Shown here: piece after piece, positions 8,507 through 14,892 of the stretch
How positions within the stretch are numbered: the stretch's first letter is position 1
How the letters are laid out: each line of letters starts with the position of its first letter
Position numbers and translations under genes: made by a program
NCBI GenBank assembly: GCA_030745955.1
Contig: JASLNQ010000022.1
Coordinates: forward strand, 1-15,449
Direction: 5' to 3'
DNA from: Dehalococcoidia bacterium
Lineage (GTDB): Bacteria; Chloroflexota; Dehalococcoidia; UBA1151; UBA1328
Length of the DNA: 15,449 nucleotides
Notes under the pieces: generated by a model
What the model was told of the DNA's origin: nothing
The model's database searches: none
The model's input: the letters and a program-made list of their open reading frames with translations, nothing else

Positions 8507-8618
8507 GGGCGCCGTAACAATCCCCCGCCGCAAAACACCCGACCCTGCCGATCAATCCGAAACCGTCCCCGCGTCTCAGTCCACACCCTCCCCTCGACCT
8601 CCCTCCCGACCAGCACAC

Positions 8619-8644
8619 TGTCATCCCGGACTTGATCCGGGATC
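8619..8644. repeat. GTCATCCCGGA-type hairpin repeat
   Basis: The arms ATCCCGGA (8623-8630) and TCCGGGAT (8636-8643) enclose loop CTTGA. Its minus-strand reading gives the peptide MIPDQVRDD, familiar as a spurious ORF start produced by a widespread intergenic repeat in bacterial genomes. It is a different family from its neighbours, though both begin with a TCATC-C element. Only one copy is in the window. Confidence 0.75.
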
Positions 8645-8758
8645 AACCGCCAGTACGGGAAGGCCCGGCAAATCAGCCAACCTTGCCCCTGCCATCATCA
8701 GCTGTGCGAGAGTGTCGGGGACTCCTGGTAAAACGGCAATCGAGAACGAATTCCCGCG

Positions 8759-8784
8759 AGATCCCTCCGCTCCGGTCGGGAAAT
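8759..8784 (-). repeat. Palindromic repeat, class I, copy 2 (inverted)
   Basis: This is the exact reverse complement of 8481-8506, with the same TCCC/GGGA lower stem and CCG/CGG upper stem. It lies in the 3'-flanking region of mutM. Confidence 0.85.
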
Positions 8785-8890
8785 TGTGTGGTTGTCGTGC
8801 GAGGGGCGTGAGTAGCGGACGTAGCAGTAGGCCGCGCCGAGTGTCGAGGCGTTTTGCTACGGTCCCACCGCTGTCATCACCCCAACGCCC

Positions 8891-9712
8891 TCAGTGCTGG
8901 CAGTTACCGCAGTAGTACGCCGTCCGCCCACCGAAGCCCCGCGTCCTCAGCGGAATCTCGCACCGCGGGCAGAACGCCCCCGACTTCCTCAGCAAACGCA
9001 TCCGGTCGTCCTGGGCATCGACAATAAACGGCTGTCCCCGGTCGTCCAGGTGGCTCAAGATGAACTCCAGGGCATGTTCAAGCGATTCCCGGATCGCACC
9101 AAAAAGGGCCTCCAGCTTCCTGCCCGAAATGCGGTTCGCACGTCTCGCCGGCGAAATCCCGACACGGTGAAGGGCCTCATCGGCATAGATGTTCCCGACG
9201 CCCGCAAGCAGCGACTGGTCGAGCAACAGCGGCTTGATCTGCGCAGTGCGGCCACCCACCGCCTCGGTAAATTGCCCCGCATTGAACTCGGGGTCGAGCG
9301 CGTCGGGTCCCAGCCCCGCAAACGCTTCGTCAAGATCGGTAAACGTGCGGACCGCACCCCAGCGGCGCGGATCGGCCAGCACCATCCGCATGTGTTTTGT
9401 CCCGCTGCCCAACGCGAACTCAACCCGGGTGAAACGGGGGACCGGTTCACCGCGAGCCAGCACCACCATGCGGCCCGTCATGCCCATGTGAAGCCCGAGA
9501 ACACCCCTGTCGAGCACCGCGGCGATCTGCTTGCCGCGCCGTTCAAGCCGCTCTACCCGCCGGCCCGGCAACGGCACCAGGTCTGAAATCGCCCCCGTGC
9601 CCTTTTCAGGACTCGGCTTGTCCTCAACCACAACCCGCTCGAAGACGCTGCCGGGCATGCCCTCTCGAACGAGATAACGCCGCAGCGATTCAACTTCCGG
9701 TAGTTCAGGCAT
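8891..9712 (-). CDS. mutM: Formamidopyrimidine-DNA glycosylase (Fpg/MutM)
   Basis: The 273-residue base-excision-repair enzyme removes 8-oxoguanine and formamidopyrimidines and cuts the strand by beta/delta elimination. The N-terminal MPELPEVE gives the catalytic Pro (exposed after Met removal) and Glu. Lys61 in RRGKQ corresponds to the conserved Lys57 of the family. HMGMTGRM (75-82) carries the strand-opening Met region. The helix-two-turn-helix has LLDQSLLAGVGNIYADEAL (163-181), and the zinc finger is C248-x2-C251-x16-C268-x2-C271. All key residues are present. The ATG is fixed by the invariant N-terminus; the ribosome-binding site is poor. It stands alone between repeat-rich intergenic regions, with polA, another repair gene, 1.4 kb away on the same strand. 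Confidence 0.97.
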   Translation of the reverse strand: MPELPEVESLRRYLVREGMPGSVFERVVVEDKPSPEKGTGAISDLVPLPGRRVERLERRGKQIAAVLDRGVLGLHMGMTGRMVVLARGEPVPRFTRVEFALGSGTKHMRMVLADPRRWGAVRTFTDLDEAFAGLGPDALDPEFNAGQFTEAVGGRTAQIKPLLLDQSLLAGVGNIYADEALHRVGISPARRANRISGRKLEALFGAIRESLEHALEFILSHLDDRGQPFIVDAQDDRMRLLRKSGAFCPRCEIPLRTRGFGGRTAYYCGNCQH

Positions 9713-9768
9713 GGCAGGCTATTCTATGCCGACGCCGAAAAGTACCGTCATCTTGCCCTTATCGCGCA

Positions 9769-9799
9769 CCCCGTCATCTCGACCGAAGCGGAGAGATCT
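9769..9799 (+). repeat. Palindromic repeat, class I, GTCATCTC form, copy 3
   Basis: This 31-bp copy begins CCCCGTCATCTCGA and ends GAGAGATCT. The fold is ATCTC-GA-CCG-AAG-CGG-A-GAGAT. It nearly matches the copies at 10651-10681 and 10945-10975, which differ mainly in the first loop base. Confidence 0.85.
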
Positions 9800-9840
9800 G
9801 GTGTTCGCCTGTGCACGGCACACCCCAACGTCGATAACCC

Positions 9841-9868
9841 GAGATTCCTCCGCTCCGGTCGGAATGAG
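9841..9868 (-). repeat. Palindromic repeat, class I, copy 4 (inverted)
   Basis: On the minus strand it reads TTCC-GA-CCG-GAG-CGG-A-GGAA. The lower stem differs from other copies on both arms so that pairing is kept. Confidence 0.8.
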
Positions 9869-9903
9869 GTGCAGCGCGCGGTACCGTCAGGCAGCGCCCC
9901 TCA

Positions 9904-9927
9904 GGTCCCTCGACTCCGCTCGGAACG
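9904..9927 (-). repeat. Palindromic repeat, class II, copy 1
   Basis: The minus-strand form is TTCCGAGCGGAGTCGAGGGA. It shares the outer TTCCGA and GAGGGA with class I, but the core is GCGGAGTCG. Arms TTCC/GGGA pair with one G-T wobble. Confidence 0.7.
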
Positions 9928-10105
9928 TGCTACCAATGCGGCCCATTCCCTTCACCCAACTCATGTACGCGGGCAAAGTTCGGGTGATAGTGTTTACCGA
10001 TCCCGGCACTGAGAAACCGACTGGCGCTCCCGGGCCTCCTACGAAACGAAAAACCTCAGCGGCCGTACACCTGGCAGGTATTCGGTCCTAGGCGGGTAGA
10101 ACAGA

Positions 10106-10582
10106 ATGTCAGAGTACGCGTTCGCAAGAGTCATCCACGTTTTGGGGGTAGTGCTCTGGATCGGCGGAGTCGCCATGGTCACCACCGTGCTTCTGCCAGC
10201 CATGAAGCGAATGAAACCGGGTGAAGAACCGATAACGCTGTTCGAACGGCTCGAGTCGCGGTTCGCTTTCCAGGCGAAGATAGCGACCGTGCTGACCGGG
10301 TTGTCGGGCTTCTACATGCTGGACTACATCGACGGTTGGAGCCGGTACTCGGACCCAAAGTTCTGGTGGCTCCACGCGATGACCATCGTCTGGGCGATCT
10401 TCACCCTCGTGCTGTTCGTCCTCGAGCCGCTGGTCCTGAGCCGCATGTACAAAGAACACGGCGCAAGAAACCCGACCAAAACATTAGCTGTAGTCCACCG
10501 CCTCCACCTCGTACTCCTCGTCGTCAGCCTCCTGACCATCGCCGGAGCAGTCGCAGGCAGCCACGGCTGGTTCGTGTTTTAA
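10106..10582 (+). CDS. Four-helix CopD-like/DUF2269-like membrane protein
   Basis: The 158-residue protein has four predicted membrane helices (about 7-30, 56-74, 87-110, 131-152). Conserved-looking histidines sit at membrane positions (His11 in FARVIHVLGVVLWIGG, His90, His131, His134). The HVLGVVLWIGG opening resembles CopD-domain and DUF2269 integral membrane proteins, in which paired histidines can bind copper or haem; HemJ-type proteins have a similar look. I cannot decide between these. The ATG at 10106 has a weak G-rich ribosome-binding site. No copper gene is nearby, and the gene is alone between repeat-rich intergenic regions. Confidence 0.7.
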   Translation: MSEYAFARVIHVLGVVLWIGGVAMVTTVLLPAMKRMKPGEEPITLFERLESRFAFQAKIATVLTGLSGFYMLDYIDGWSRYSDPKFWWLHAMTIVWAIFTLVLFVLEPLVLSRMYKEHGARNPTKTLAVVHRLHLVLLVVSLLTIAGAVAGSHGWFVF

Positions 10583-10650
10583 CGACACGCCGCTCGAGAA
10601 CCAGTCACGTTGATCGTAGGACAGCTGTGCGTGTGCCCGACTCGACAGCC

Positions 10651-10681
10651 CCCCGTCATCTCGACCGGAGCAGAGAGATCT
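10651..10681 (+). repeat. Palindromic repeat, class I, GTCATCTC form, copy 5
   Basis: This 31-bp copy differs from 9769-9799 only in the first loop base and by a G-to-A change that breaks one pair of the upper stem (CCG/CAG). Confidence 0.82.
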
Positions 10682-10724
10682 GAGGCCGACTTACCAGCAC
10701 CATCCACCCAAACGAACACAACCC

Positions 10725-10751
10725 GATTTCCCGACCGCAGCGGAGGGACCT
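10725..10751 (+). repeat. Palindromic repeat, class I, TTTCCC form, copy 6
   Basis: The fold is TCCC-GA-CCG-CAG-CGG-A-GGGA. It is like 8481-8506 with loop base C. Confidence 0.82.
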
Positions 10752-10829
10752 CACTGGAAAGACCCTGCCTGCCAGGAAGAATCTCCCCATGCACAACGTC
10801 GATTGCTATTCAACAACCGCTGATAATTG

Positions 10830-10855
10830 AGATCCCTCGGTTCCGCTCGGGAAAT
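10830..10855 (-). repeat. Palindromic repeat, class II, copy 2
   Basis: The minus-strand form starts ATTTCCCGAGCGGAA and ends GAGGGATCT. The outer parts match class I TTTCCC copies exactly, but the core is of the class II type. It is an imperfect inverted partner of the copy at 10725-10751. Confidence 0.75.
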
Positions 10856-10944
10856 CACGTAAAACCACAGGTAACACCAGTCAAATATGCCATCGTGAGG
10901 CACTCGAAGGACGGCACGCACCCACAACCCGCACTGCACACTAC

Positions 10945-10975
10945 CCCCGTCATCTCGACCGTAGCGGAGAGATCT
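10945..10975 (+). repeat. Palindromic repeat, class I, GTCATCTC form, copy 7
   Basis: This 31-bp copy is identical to 9769-9799 except for T as the first loop base. Confidence 0.85.
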
Positions 10976-11026
10976 GAGGCTATCTTGCTCGCGCAGCCTG
11001 CCAGCGGAACCGAACCCCACACCCCG

Positions 11027-11050
11027 GGTCCCTCGGCTCCGCTCGGGACG
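11027..11050 (-). repeat. Palindromic repeat, class II, copy 3
   Basis: The minus-strand form is GTCCCGAGCGGAGCCGAGGGAC. Lower stem GTCCC/GGGAC, inner GC/GC pairing around GGA. It is the best paired class II copy. Confidence 0.75.
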
Positions 11051-11100
11051 CGTTACCTCACACAGCCACCCATTCGGGTCGTGCCACGCGCTCCACCCCC

Positions 11101-14007
11101 CTACCCCACCGAATCCATGTCGCCCCACGTCGGGCCCGTCTTCGCCTCAACCAGCAGGGGCACCGCCAGGTCCATCGCCGCCGGCATCATCGTTGTCACC
11201 ATCATCTGCATCTCCATCAGCTCACCCGGCGCAATCTCAAAAATCAGCTCGTCATGGACCTGGATCGACATCTTCGACTGCATCTTCTGCGCCCTGATCT
11301 CGTTTGAAATGTTGACCATCGCAATCTTGATCACATCGGCCGCTGTCCCCTGTATCGGCATATTCACCGAAACCCGCTCCGCCGCCGCCCGGTGCCCCGG
11401 ATGCCCCGCATTGATATCCGGCAGGTAACGCCTCCGCCCCGTGATCGTCTGCGCAAAGCCCGTATCGCGGGCGAACTGCTTCACCTCCTCGATAAAGCCC
11501 CGAATCCCCGGGTACTTGCCGAAATAGAGGTCGATGAACTCCTGCCCCTGCTGCCGCGTCAGGTCCGTCTGCCGCGCCACACCCACCGGGCCCAGACCGT
11601 AGATCACCCCGAAATTCAAAATCTTCGCGATCCTGCGCTGGTCGGACGTCACATCCTCCACGCCGTACATCGCCCGCGCCGTTGCGGCATGAATGTCCTC
11701 GCCGTTATGGAACGCCTGCAGCAGCCCCGGCTCCTGCGACATGTGCGCCAGGATCCGCAGTTCGATCTGCGAGTAGTCGGCAGCAAGGAACTGCCACCCG
11801 TTCTTCGCATCGGCAACGAAAGCCTTCCTCACCTTCCGGCCAAGCTCGGTGCGCACCGGGATGTTCTGCACATTCGGGTCGGTGCTTGAAAGCCTTCCCG
11901 TGGCCGACCCGACCTGGTTGAAGCTCGTGTGTACCCGCCCCGTCGACGGGTTAACCAGCTCGGGCAGCGCATCGACATACGTCGACTTCAGCTTCGTCAG
12001 CTCCCGGTACTTCAGCACCGCGTCGGCGACCTGGTACACACGCTCGTCAAGCCCGCTGGTCTCCCTGATCTTGTCGAGCGCGCTGGCGTCCATTGAATAG
12101 CCGGTCTTGGTCTTGCGGGTCTTCGGCGCACCCAGTTCGTCGATCAGCAGGTCGGCAACCTGCCGGTTCGACGCCAGGTTCAGTTCCCGGCCACCGATCA
12201 CCGCCGCTGCCGTCTGCTGAATAAGCTCGATATCCGCACCCAGCTGCTCCGACATCTCGGCCAGCGCCGACTTGTCGATCATCATGCCATTGCGCTGCAT
12301 CTCGATGATCACCGGCAGGAGCGGGAGCTCTATCTCCTCGTTCACCCGCCGGGCATTGTGCCTGTCGATTTCCAGTTCGAAATACTCTTTGAGCCGCCAA
12401 GTCAGATCGGCGTCGGCAGCCGCGTACGGACCCGCCTTTTCGATCGGCACCTCGGCCATCGTGATCTGTTTCCTGCCGACCCCGATCAACTCCTTGATCG
12501 GCGTCATTTCGACCTGGAACAGCTCGAGGGCCAGCTGTTTGAGCCCGATGGCCCGGCGACCGCACAGCGCAGCCGCGATCATCGTGTCGAAGCCAAGCCC
12601 CTTCACCTCGATCCCCGCCGTGCCGAGCACCATCATGTCGAAATTGGCGTTGTGCGCCGTCTTCCCGACCGACGCGTCCTCGAACAGCGGCCGCAGCGCC
12701 GCCAGGCCCTCGGCAAACGGCACCTGGTCGCCCTCGGTGTGACCCACCGCCACGTACCAGGCGTGCTCCGAGCGCACGGCAAATGAAAGGCCAACCAGCT
12801 CCGACGTCATCGGATCGAGCCCGGTGGTCTCCGTGTCGAACGCGAACTCGCCCCTGGCCCGCAACTCGTCGATCATCGCACCGAGACCCGCCATATCGGT
12901 CACGATCTCGTAGTCACCTGAAGGTGGCGGTGGACCGGCTACCTCTTCCAGTGCCTCAACCCCGGACAGCATCTCCACCTGGCCCGAAGCCGATACGGCG
13001 AAATCACCCGCTTCTTCGCCAGATTCACCCCCGGCTTTGCTCCCGGAACTTGAATCCGCCGTCGCCGTTCCAACCTCCGCAGCCATCACTGCGCTCTTTG
13101 GCAACCGGTTGGCCACCAATCGCAGTTCGTACTCCAGCAGCGTCTTCAAAACTGTTTCCCGATCGAACACCCCGAACCTCGAAGCCTCCAGGTCGAGCTC
13201 GACCGGCACGTCACGCACGATCGTCGTCAGCACCAACGCCTTCGCCGCAGTCTCACGGTGCTCATCGAGCAGGTTCATCGCCCGCTTGGCACCCCGCAGA
13301 CCCTCGATCTTCTCAACCTCCTCAAGCCGGCTGAACAGCGAATCGAAGTGCCCCAACTCGGTCAGCACAGCGCGGGCGGCCTTCTTGCCAACCCCCGGCA
13401 CGCCCGGGATGTTGTCGGACGAATCGCCCTCAAGCGCCTTGATCTCGGCCACAAACTCTGGCCCCAACCCGTCGTAGCGCGCTGCAACCGCCTCGGGATC
13501 GTAGATTCGCGCATTGCCGAAACCCGTGTACATCAACAGCGAAGTCTGCTCGTCCACCAGCTGCAGCTGATCAGCGTCCCCGGTCAGGATCAGCGTCTTC
13601 ATACCCTGTTCGGTCGCCTGTTTCGAGAGCGTGCCAATCAGGTCGTCGGCCTCGAACCCGTCGTACTCGAAAACGGGCACGCCCATCGGCCCGAGTATCT
13701 CTTTGACGATCGGGATCTGCTCGTGCAGGGCAGGGTCGACCTCCTGCCGCTGGGCCTTGTACTCCGGGAACATCTCCTTGCGGAAGGTCTTCGCCTTCGT
13801 GTCGAAAGTCACCGCGACATGAGTCGGCTTCTGCTCGCGCAGCACCTTCAGGAACATCGTCATGAACCCGCTCGCACCGGTCGTGTTCTGGCCTGACGCC
13901 GTGACCAGGTGGTCCCGAATTGCGAACCACGCCCTGAACACGATCGCGTGACCGTCTACGAGTAAGAAAAGTTGTTCGTCGGCGCCGGGGGGAGAGTCCG
14001 TGGTCAT
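11101..14007 (-). CDS. polA: DNA polymerase I with 5'-3' and 3'-5' exonuclease domains
   Basis: The 968-residue polymerase serves Okazaki-fragment processing and repair synthesis. The 5' nuclease (1-300) has Asp18, Asp69, EADD at 119-122, GDAD at 143-146 and EGDSSDNIPGVPGVGKK. The proofreading domain (about 365-545) is intact: DTET (Asp391, Glu393), HNANFD (Asp457) and YAAAD (Tyr528, Asp532). The polymerase domain has motif A DYSQIE (Asp744), the O-helix RRIAKILNFGVIYG (791-804) and motif C QVHDE (Asp919). A low-complexity Ala/Ser/Gly/Glu linker (about 305-365) joins the nuclease to the rest and explains the extra length compared with the 928-residue E. coli enzyme. The ATG at 14007 has a poor ribosome-binding site. 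A TATAAT box lies about 48 nt upstream. Confidence 0.98.
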   Translation of the reverse strand: MTTDSPPGADEQLFLLVDGHAIVFRAWFAIRDHLVTASGQNTTGASGFMTMFLKVLREQKPTHVAVTFDTKAKTFRKEMFPEYKAQRQEVDPALHEQIPIVKEILGPMGVPVFEYDGFEADDLIGTLSKQATEQGMKTLILTGDADQLQLVDEQTSLLMYTGFGNARIYDPEAVAARYDGLGPEFVAEIKALEGDSSDNIPGVPGVGKKAARAVLTELGHFDSLFSRLEEVEKIEGLRGAKRAMNLLDEHRETAAKALVLTTIVRDVPVELDLEASRFGVFDRETVLKTLLEYELRLVANRLPKSAVMAAEVGTATADSSSGSKAGGESGEEAGDFAVSASGQVEMLSGVEALEEVAGPPPPSGDYEIVTDMAGLGAMIDELRARGEFAFDTETTGLDPMTSELVGLSFAVRSEHAWYVAVGHTEGDQVPFAEGLAALRPLFEDASVGKTAHNANFDMMVLGTAGIEVKGLGFDTMIAAALCGRRAIGLKQLALELFQVEMTPIKELIGVGRKQITMAEVPIEKAGPYAAADADLTWRLKEYFELEIDRHNARRVNEEIELPLLPVIIEMQRNGMMIDKSALAEMSEQLGADIELIQQTAAAVIGGRELNLASNRQVADLLIDELGAPKTRKTKTGYSMDASALDKIRETSGLDERVYQVADAVLKYRELTKLKSTYVDALPELVNPSTGRVHTSFNQVGSATGRLSSTDPNVQNIPVRTELGRKVRKAFVADAKNGWQFLAADYSQIELRILAHMSQEPGLLQAFHNGEDIHAATARAMYGVEDVTSDQRRIAKILNFGVIYGLGPVGVARQTDLTRQQGQEFIDLYFGKYPGIRGFIEEVKQFARDTGFAQTITGRRRYLPDINAGHPGHRAAAERVSVNMPIQGTAADVIKIAMVNISNEIRAQKMQSKMSIQVHDELIFEIAPGELMEMQMMVTTMMPAAMDLAVPLLVEAKTGPTWGDMDSVG

Positions 14008-14054
14008 CTGGTCGGTTGTCCGGGTGAAATCGTGCCTGGGCGGGAGGTGTTCGG

Positions 14055-14060
14055 ATTATA
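14055..14060 (-). promoter_or_regulatory. Probable -10 element of polA
   Basis: A perfect TATAAT on the minus strand lies 47 nt before the polA ATG, about 40 nt from the -35 of the divergent padR promoter. The hexamer 17 nt upstream (CGATAT) is a poor -35, so only the -10 is claimed. Confidence 0.45.
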
Positions 14061-14099
14061 GCTTTCGGTCGCCCGCGATATCGACGCGGGGTTGTGCTG

Positions 14100-14128
14100 T
14101 TGACATACCTAGTCAAGCGATATATCGT
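14100..14128 (+). promoter_or_regulatory. Promoter of the padR-arsM operon
   Basis: A consensus TTGACA (14100-14105) is followed by 17 nt and TATCGT (14123-14128); TATATC two bases earlier is an alternative -10. It sits inside the large dyad at 14105-14140, so a bound dimer would block RNA polymerase. The leader to the padR ATG would be about 30 nt. Confidence 0.6.
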
Positions 14129-14140
14129 GTAGCTAGGTAT
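14105..14140. promoter_or_regulatory. Dyad operator candidate, probably for the PadR regulator
   Basis: The 36-bp dyad has outer arms ATACCTAG (14105-14112) and CTAGGTAT (14133-14140) and a palindromic centre CGATATATCG (14118-14127). 28 of 36 positions agree with the reverse complement. It covers the space between the -35 and -10 and the likely start site, immediately upstream of padR, as expected for an autorepressor. It is placed for padR rather than for divergent polA. Confidence 0.65.
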
Positions 14141-14162
14141 CAACCGGCCCGCTCCCGAAAAA

Positions 14163-14594
14163 ATGACAACGAACACAAAACCTGCCCCAAAACCCACCAA
14201 CGACCTGGCCGACGCCGCCTACTGGCAGGCGCTCAACCGCAAGAGCCTGTTGAGGTTTTTCACGCTGCACCAACTGAGTTCGAAGCCCATGCACGGCTAT
14301 GAGATAGGGACCCGCATAGCACTCTGCTGTGACACCCGGCCCACCGACGCCATGATCTACCCGATGCTCAGGGAACTCGAGACCGGCGGCTACGTCGAGC
14401 TCGAATCCGAAGTGATCAACGGGCGCAAGCGCAAGGTCTACTCGCTCTCCGAACGCGGGTTCGAGGCATATCGTGCCGCTGCCGACGCCTGGGCCGGAGT
14501 CCTGCCGCAAATTGAAATGGCGGTGAAGGAGGCGGGAGTAGAACCCCCCTGCTGCACCACTACTGTGATCGAAATCCACGCTCTTGGAGACTGA
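14163..14594 (+). CDS. PadR-family transcriptional regulator with two vicinal Cys pairs
   Basis: The 143-residue winged-helix regulator has a PadR core from about residue 27 (KSLLRFFTLHQLSSKPMHGYEIGTR, then MIYPMLRELETGGYVE and the GRKRKVYSLSERG wing) and a helix at 100-120 for dimerisation. Its first 26 residues are polar and Pro-rich. Cys55-Cys56 fall just before the recognition helix, where usual PadR proteins have no cysteines, and Cys130-Cys131 lie in the C-terminal tail. Vicinal thiols suit As(III) or another soft metal. The gene leads an operon ending in arsM, and its stop is four bases before the next start. No Shine-Dalgarno precedes its ATG (14163), so translation may depend on a short leader. 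PadR family sure; arsenic sensing inferred from cysteines and neighbours. Confidence 0.85.
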   Translation: MTTNTKPAPKPTNDLADAAYWQALNRKSLLRFFTLHQLSSKPMHGYEIGTRIALCCDTRPTDAMIYPMLRELETGGYVELESEVINGRKRKVYSLSERGFEAYRAAADAWAGVLPQIEMAVKEAGVEPPCCTTTVIEIHALGD

Positions 14595-14598
14595 GACA

Positions 14599-14775
14599 AT
14601 GGAATCAACCGAATCCACCAAACCCGCTAACGAGTCCTCATGCTGCGGCCCTTCAGGCTGTAGTTGCCAGTCATCTGGTGAGAAAGCCAAAGCCAGCGCC
14701 AGTCGCGCCTCTGCCTGCAATTGCGGCTGCGGCCGTGAATCGAGCACCGATAGCATCGACGACTGGTGCTGCTGA
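14599..14775 (+). CDS. 58-residue cysteine-rich peptide in the ars operon
   Basis: Nine cysteines in 58 residues (15, 16, 21, 23, 40, 42, 44, 57, 58) are arranged as SCCGPSGCSC, ACNCGCG and a terminal WCC. The linkers are Ser/Lys/Glu-rich and there is no membrane segment. I know no named family. The pattern resembles a small metallothionein or a metal chaperone. The ATG at 14599 is preceded by GGAG (14586-14589) inside the end of padR; a TTG at 14584 would overlap padR and is less likely. Tight spacing to padR and arsM downstream suggest arsenic or soft-metal binding. SCCGP is shared with the ArsM N-terminus down to identical codons. A modified-peptide precursor is an alternative, but no maturase is visible. 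Confidence 0.7.
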   Translation: MESTESTKPANESSCCGPSGCSCQSSGEKAKASASRASACNCGCGRESSTDSIDDWCC

Positions 14776-14786
14776 ACCCGGATCTG

Positions 14787-14832
14787 CCCGGCAGTCGAGG
14801 ACGAGACCCGCGATAATGAATCGACTGCCGGG
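14787..14832 (+). repeat. Strong stem-loop between the Cys-rich gene and arsM
   Basis: A perfect 12-bp inverted repeat is formed by CCCGGCAGTCGA (14787-14798) and TCGACTGCCGGG (14821-14832), with a 22-nt loop. It follows the small gene's stop by 11 nt. No T-run follows, so it is not a classical terminator. It may be an attenuator, an mRNA-stabilising hairpin, or a regulator site. Confidence 0.75.
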
Positions 14833-14872
14833 TGACCGGTCACCTTATTTGACTACAGGGTGATTGACACCC
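14831..14872. promoter_or_regulatory. Two further palindromes upstream of arsM
   Basis: GGTGACCGGTCACC (14831-14844) is a perfect 14-bp palindrome that overlaps the end of the preceding stem by two bases. GGGTG-ATTGA-CACCC (14858-14872) follows. They could be alternative RNA folds or a second operator; no -10 box was found here. Confidence 0.45.
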
Positions 14873-14892
14873 GGCGAATTGGAGACTGAACG

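Larger units (their letters stand above)
8416..8890. other. 475-bp intergenic region with palindromic repeats
   Basis: This lies between the converging small membrane protein gene and mutM. I see no credible gene. It holds two repeat copies in opposite orientation (8481-8506 and 8759-8784) that are perfect inverted repeats of each other over 26 bp, and between them a different hairpin repeat (8619-8644). The rest is unremarkable C-rich sequence. Confidence 0.7.
9713..10105. other. 393-bp divergent intergenic region with repeats
   Basis: This lies between the divergently read mutM and CopD-like genes. It contains class I copies at 9769-9799 (+) and 9841-9868 (-) and a class II copy at 9904-9927 (-). 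An open frame through it has no ribosome-binding site and is made of repeat sequence. I found no confident promoter for either flanking gene. Confidence 0.65.
10583..11100. other. 518-bp convergent intergenic region with repeats
   Basis: This lies between the 3' ends of the CopD-like gene and polA. It holds class I copies at 10651, 10725 and 10945 (all +) and class II copies at 10830 and 11027 (both -). No gene is convincing. The hairpins may help end transcription from both sides; no classical stem plus T-run is seen. Confidence 0.65.

Noticed and set aside
8481..8784. MITE or insertion sequence with terminal inverted repeats
   Set aside because: No target-site duplication, no transposase remnant, and the arms match solitary repeats elsewhere; kept only as a low-interest finding.
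8957..9700. Endonuclease VIII (Nei) instead of MutM
   Set aside because: The N-terminus PELPEVE and the zinc finger are shared, but HMGMTGRM, the LLDQSLLAGVGNIY stretch and overall pattern fit Fpg/MutM better.
9711..10091. 126-codon plus-strand frame between mutM and the CopD-like gene
   Set aside because: It is built from the intergenic repeats, overlaps the mutM start, and has biased, low-quality protein composition.
8481..11050. CRISPR array
   Set aside because: Repeats are in both orientations, unevenly spaced by 60 to over 900 bp, interrupted by genes, and no cas gene is seen.
14787..14832. Intrinsic terminator between the Cys-rich gene and arsM
   Set aside because: The stem is strong but no T-run follows it on either strand, so it is reported as a stem-loop only.
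14133..14843. 236-codon minus-strand frame opposite padR and the Cys-rich gene
   Set aside because: It is antisense to a clear PadR protein and runs across the operator and hairpins, with no domain resemblance.
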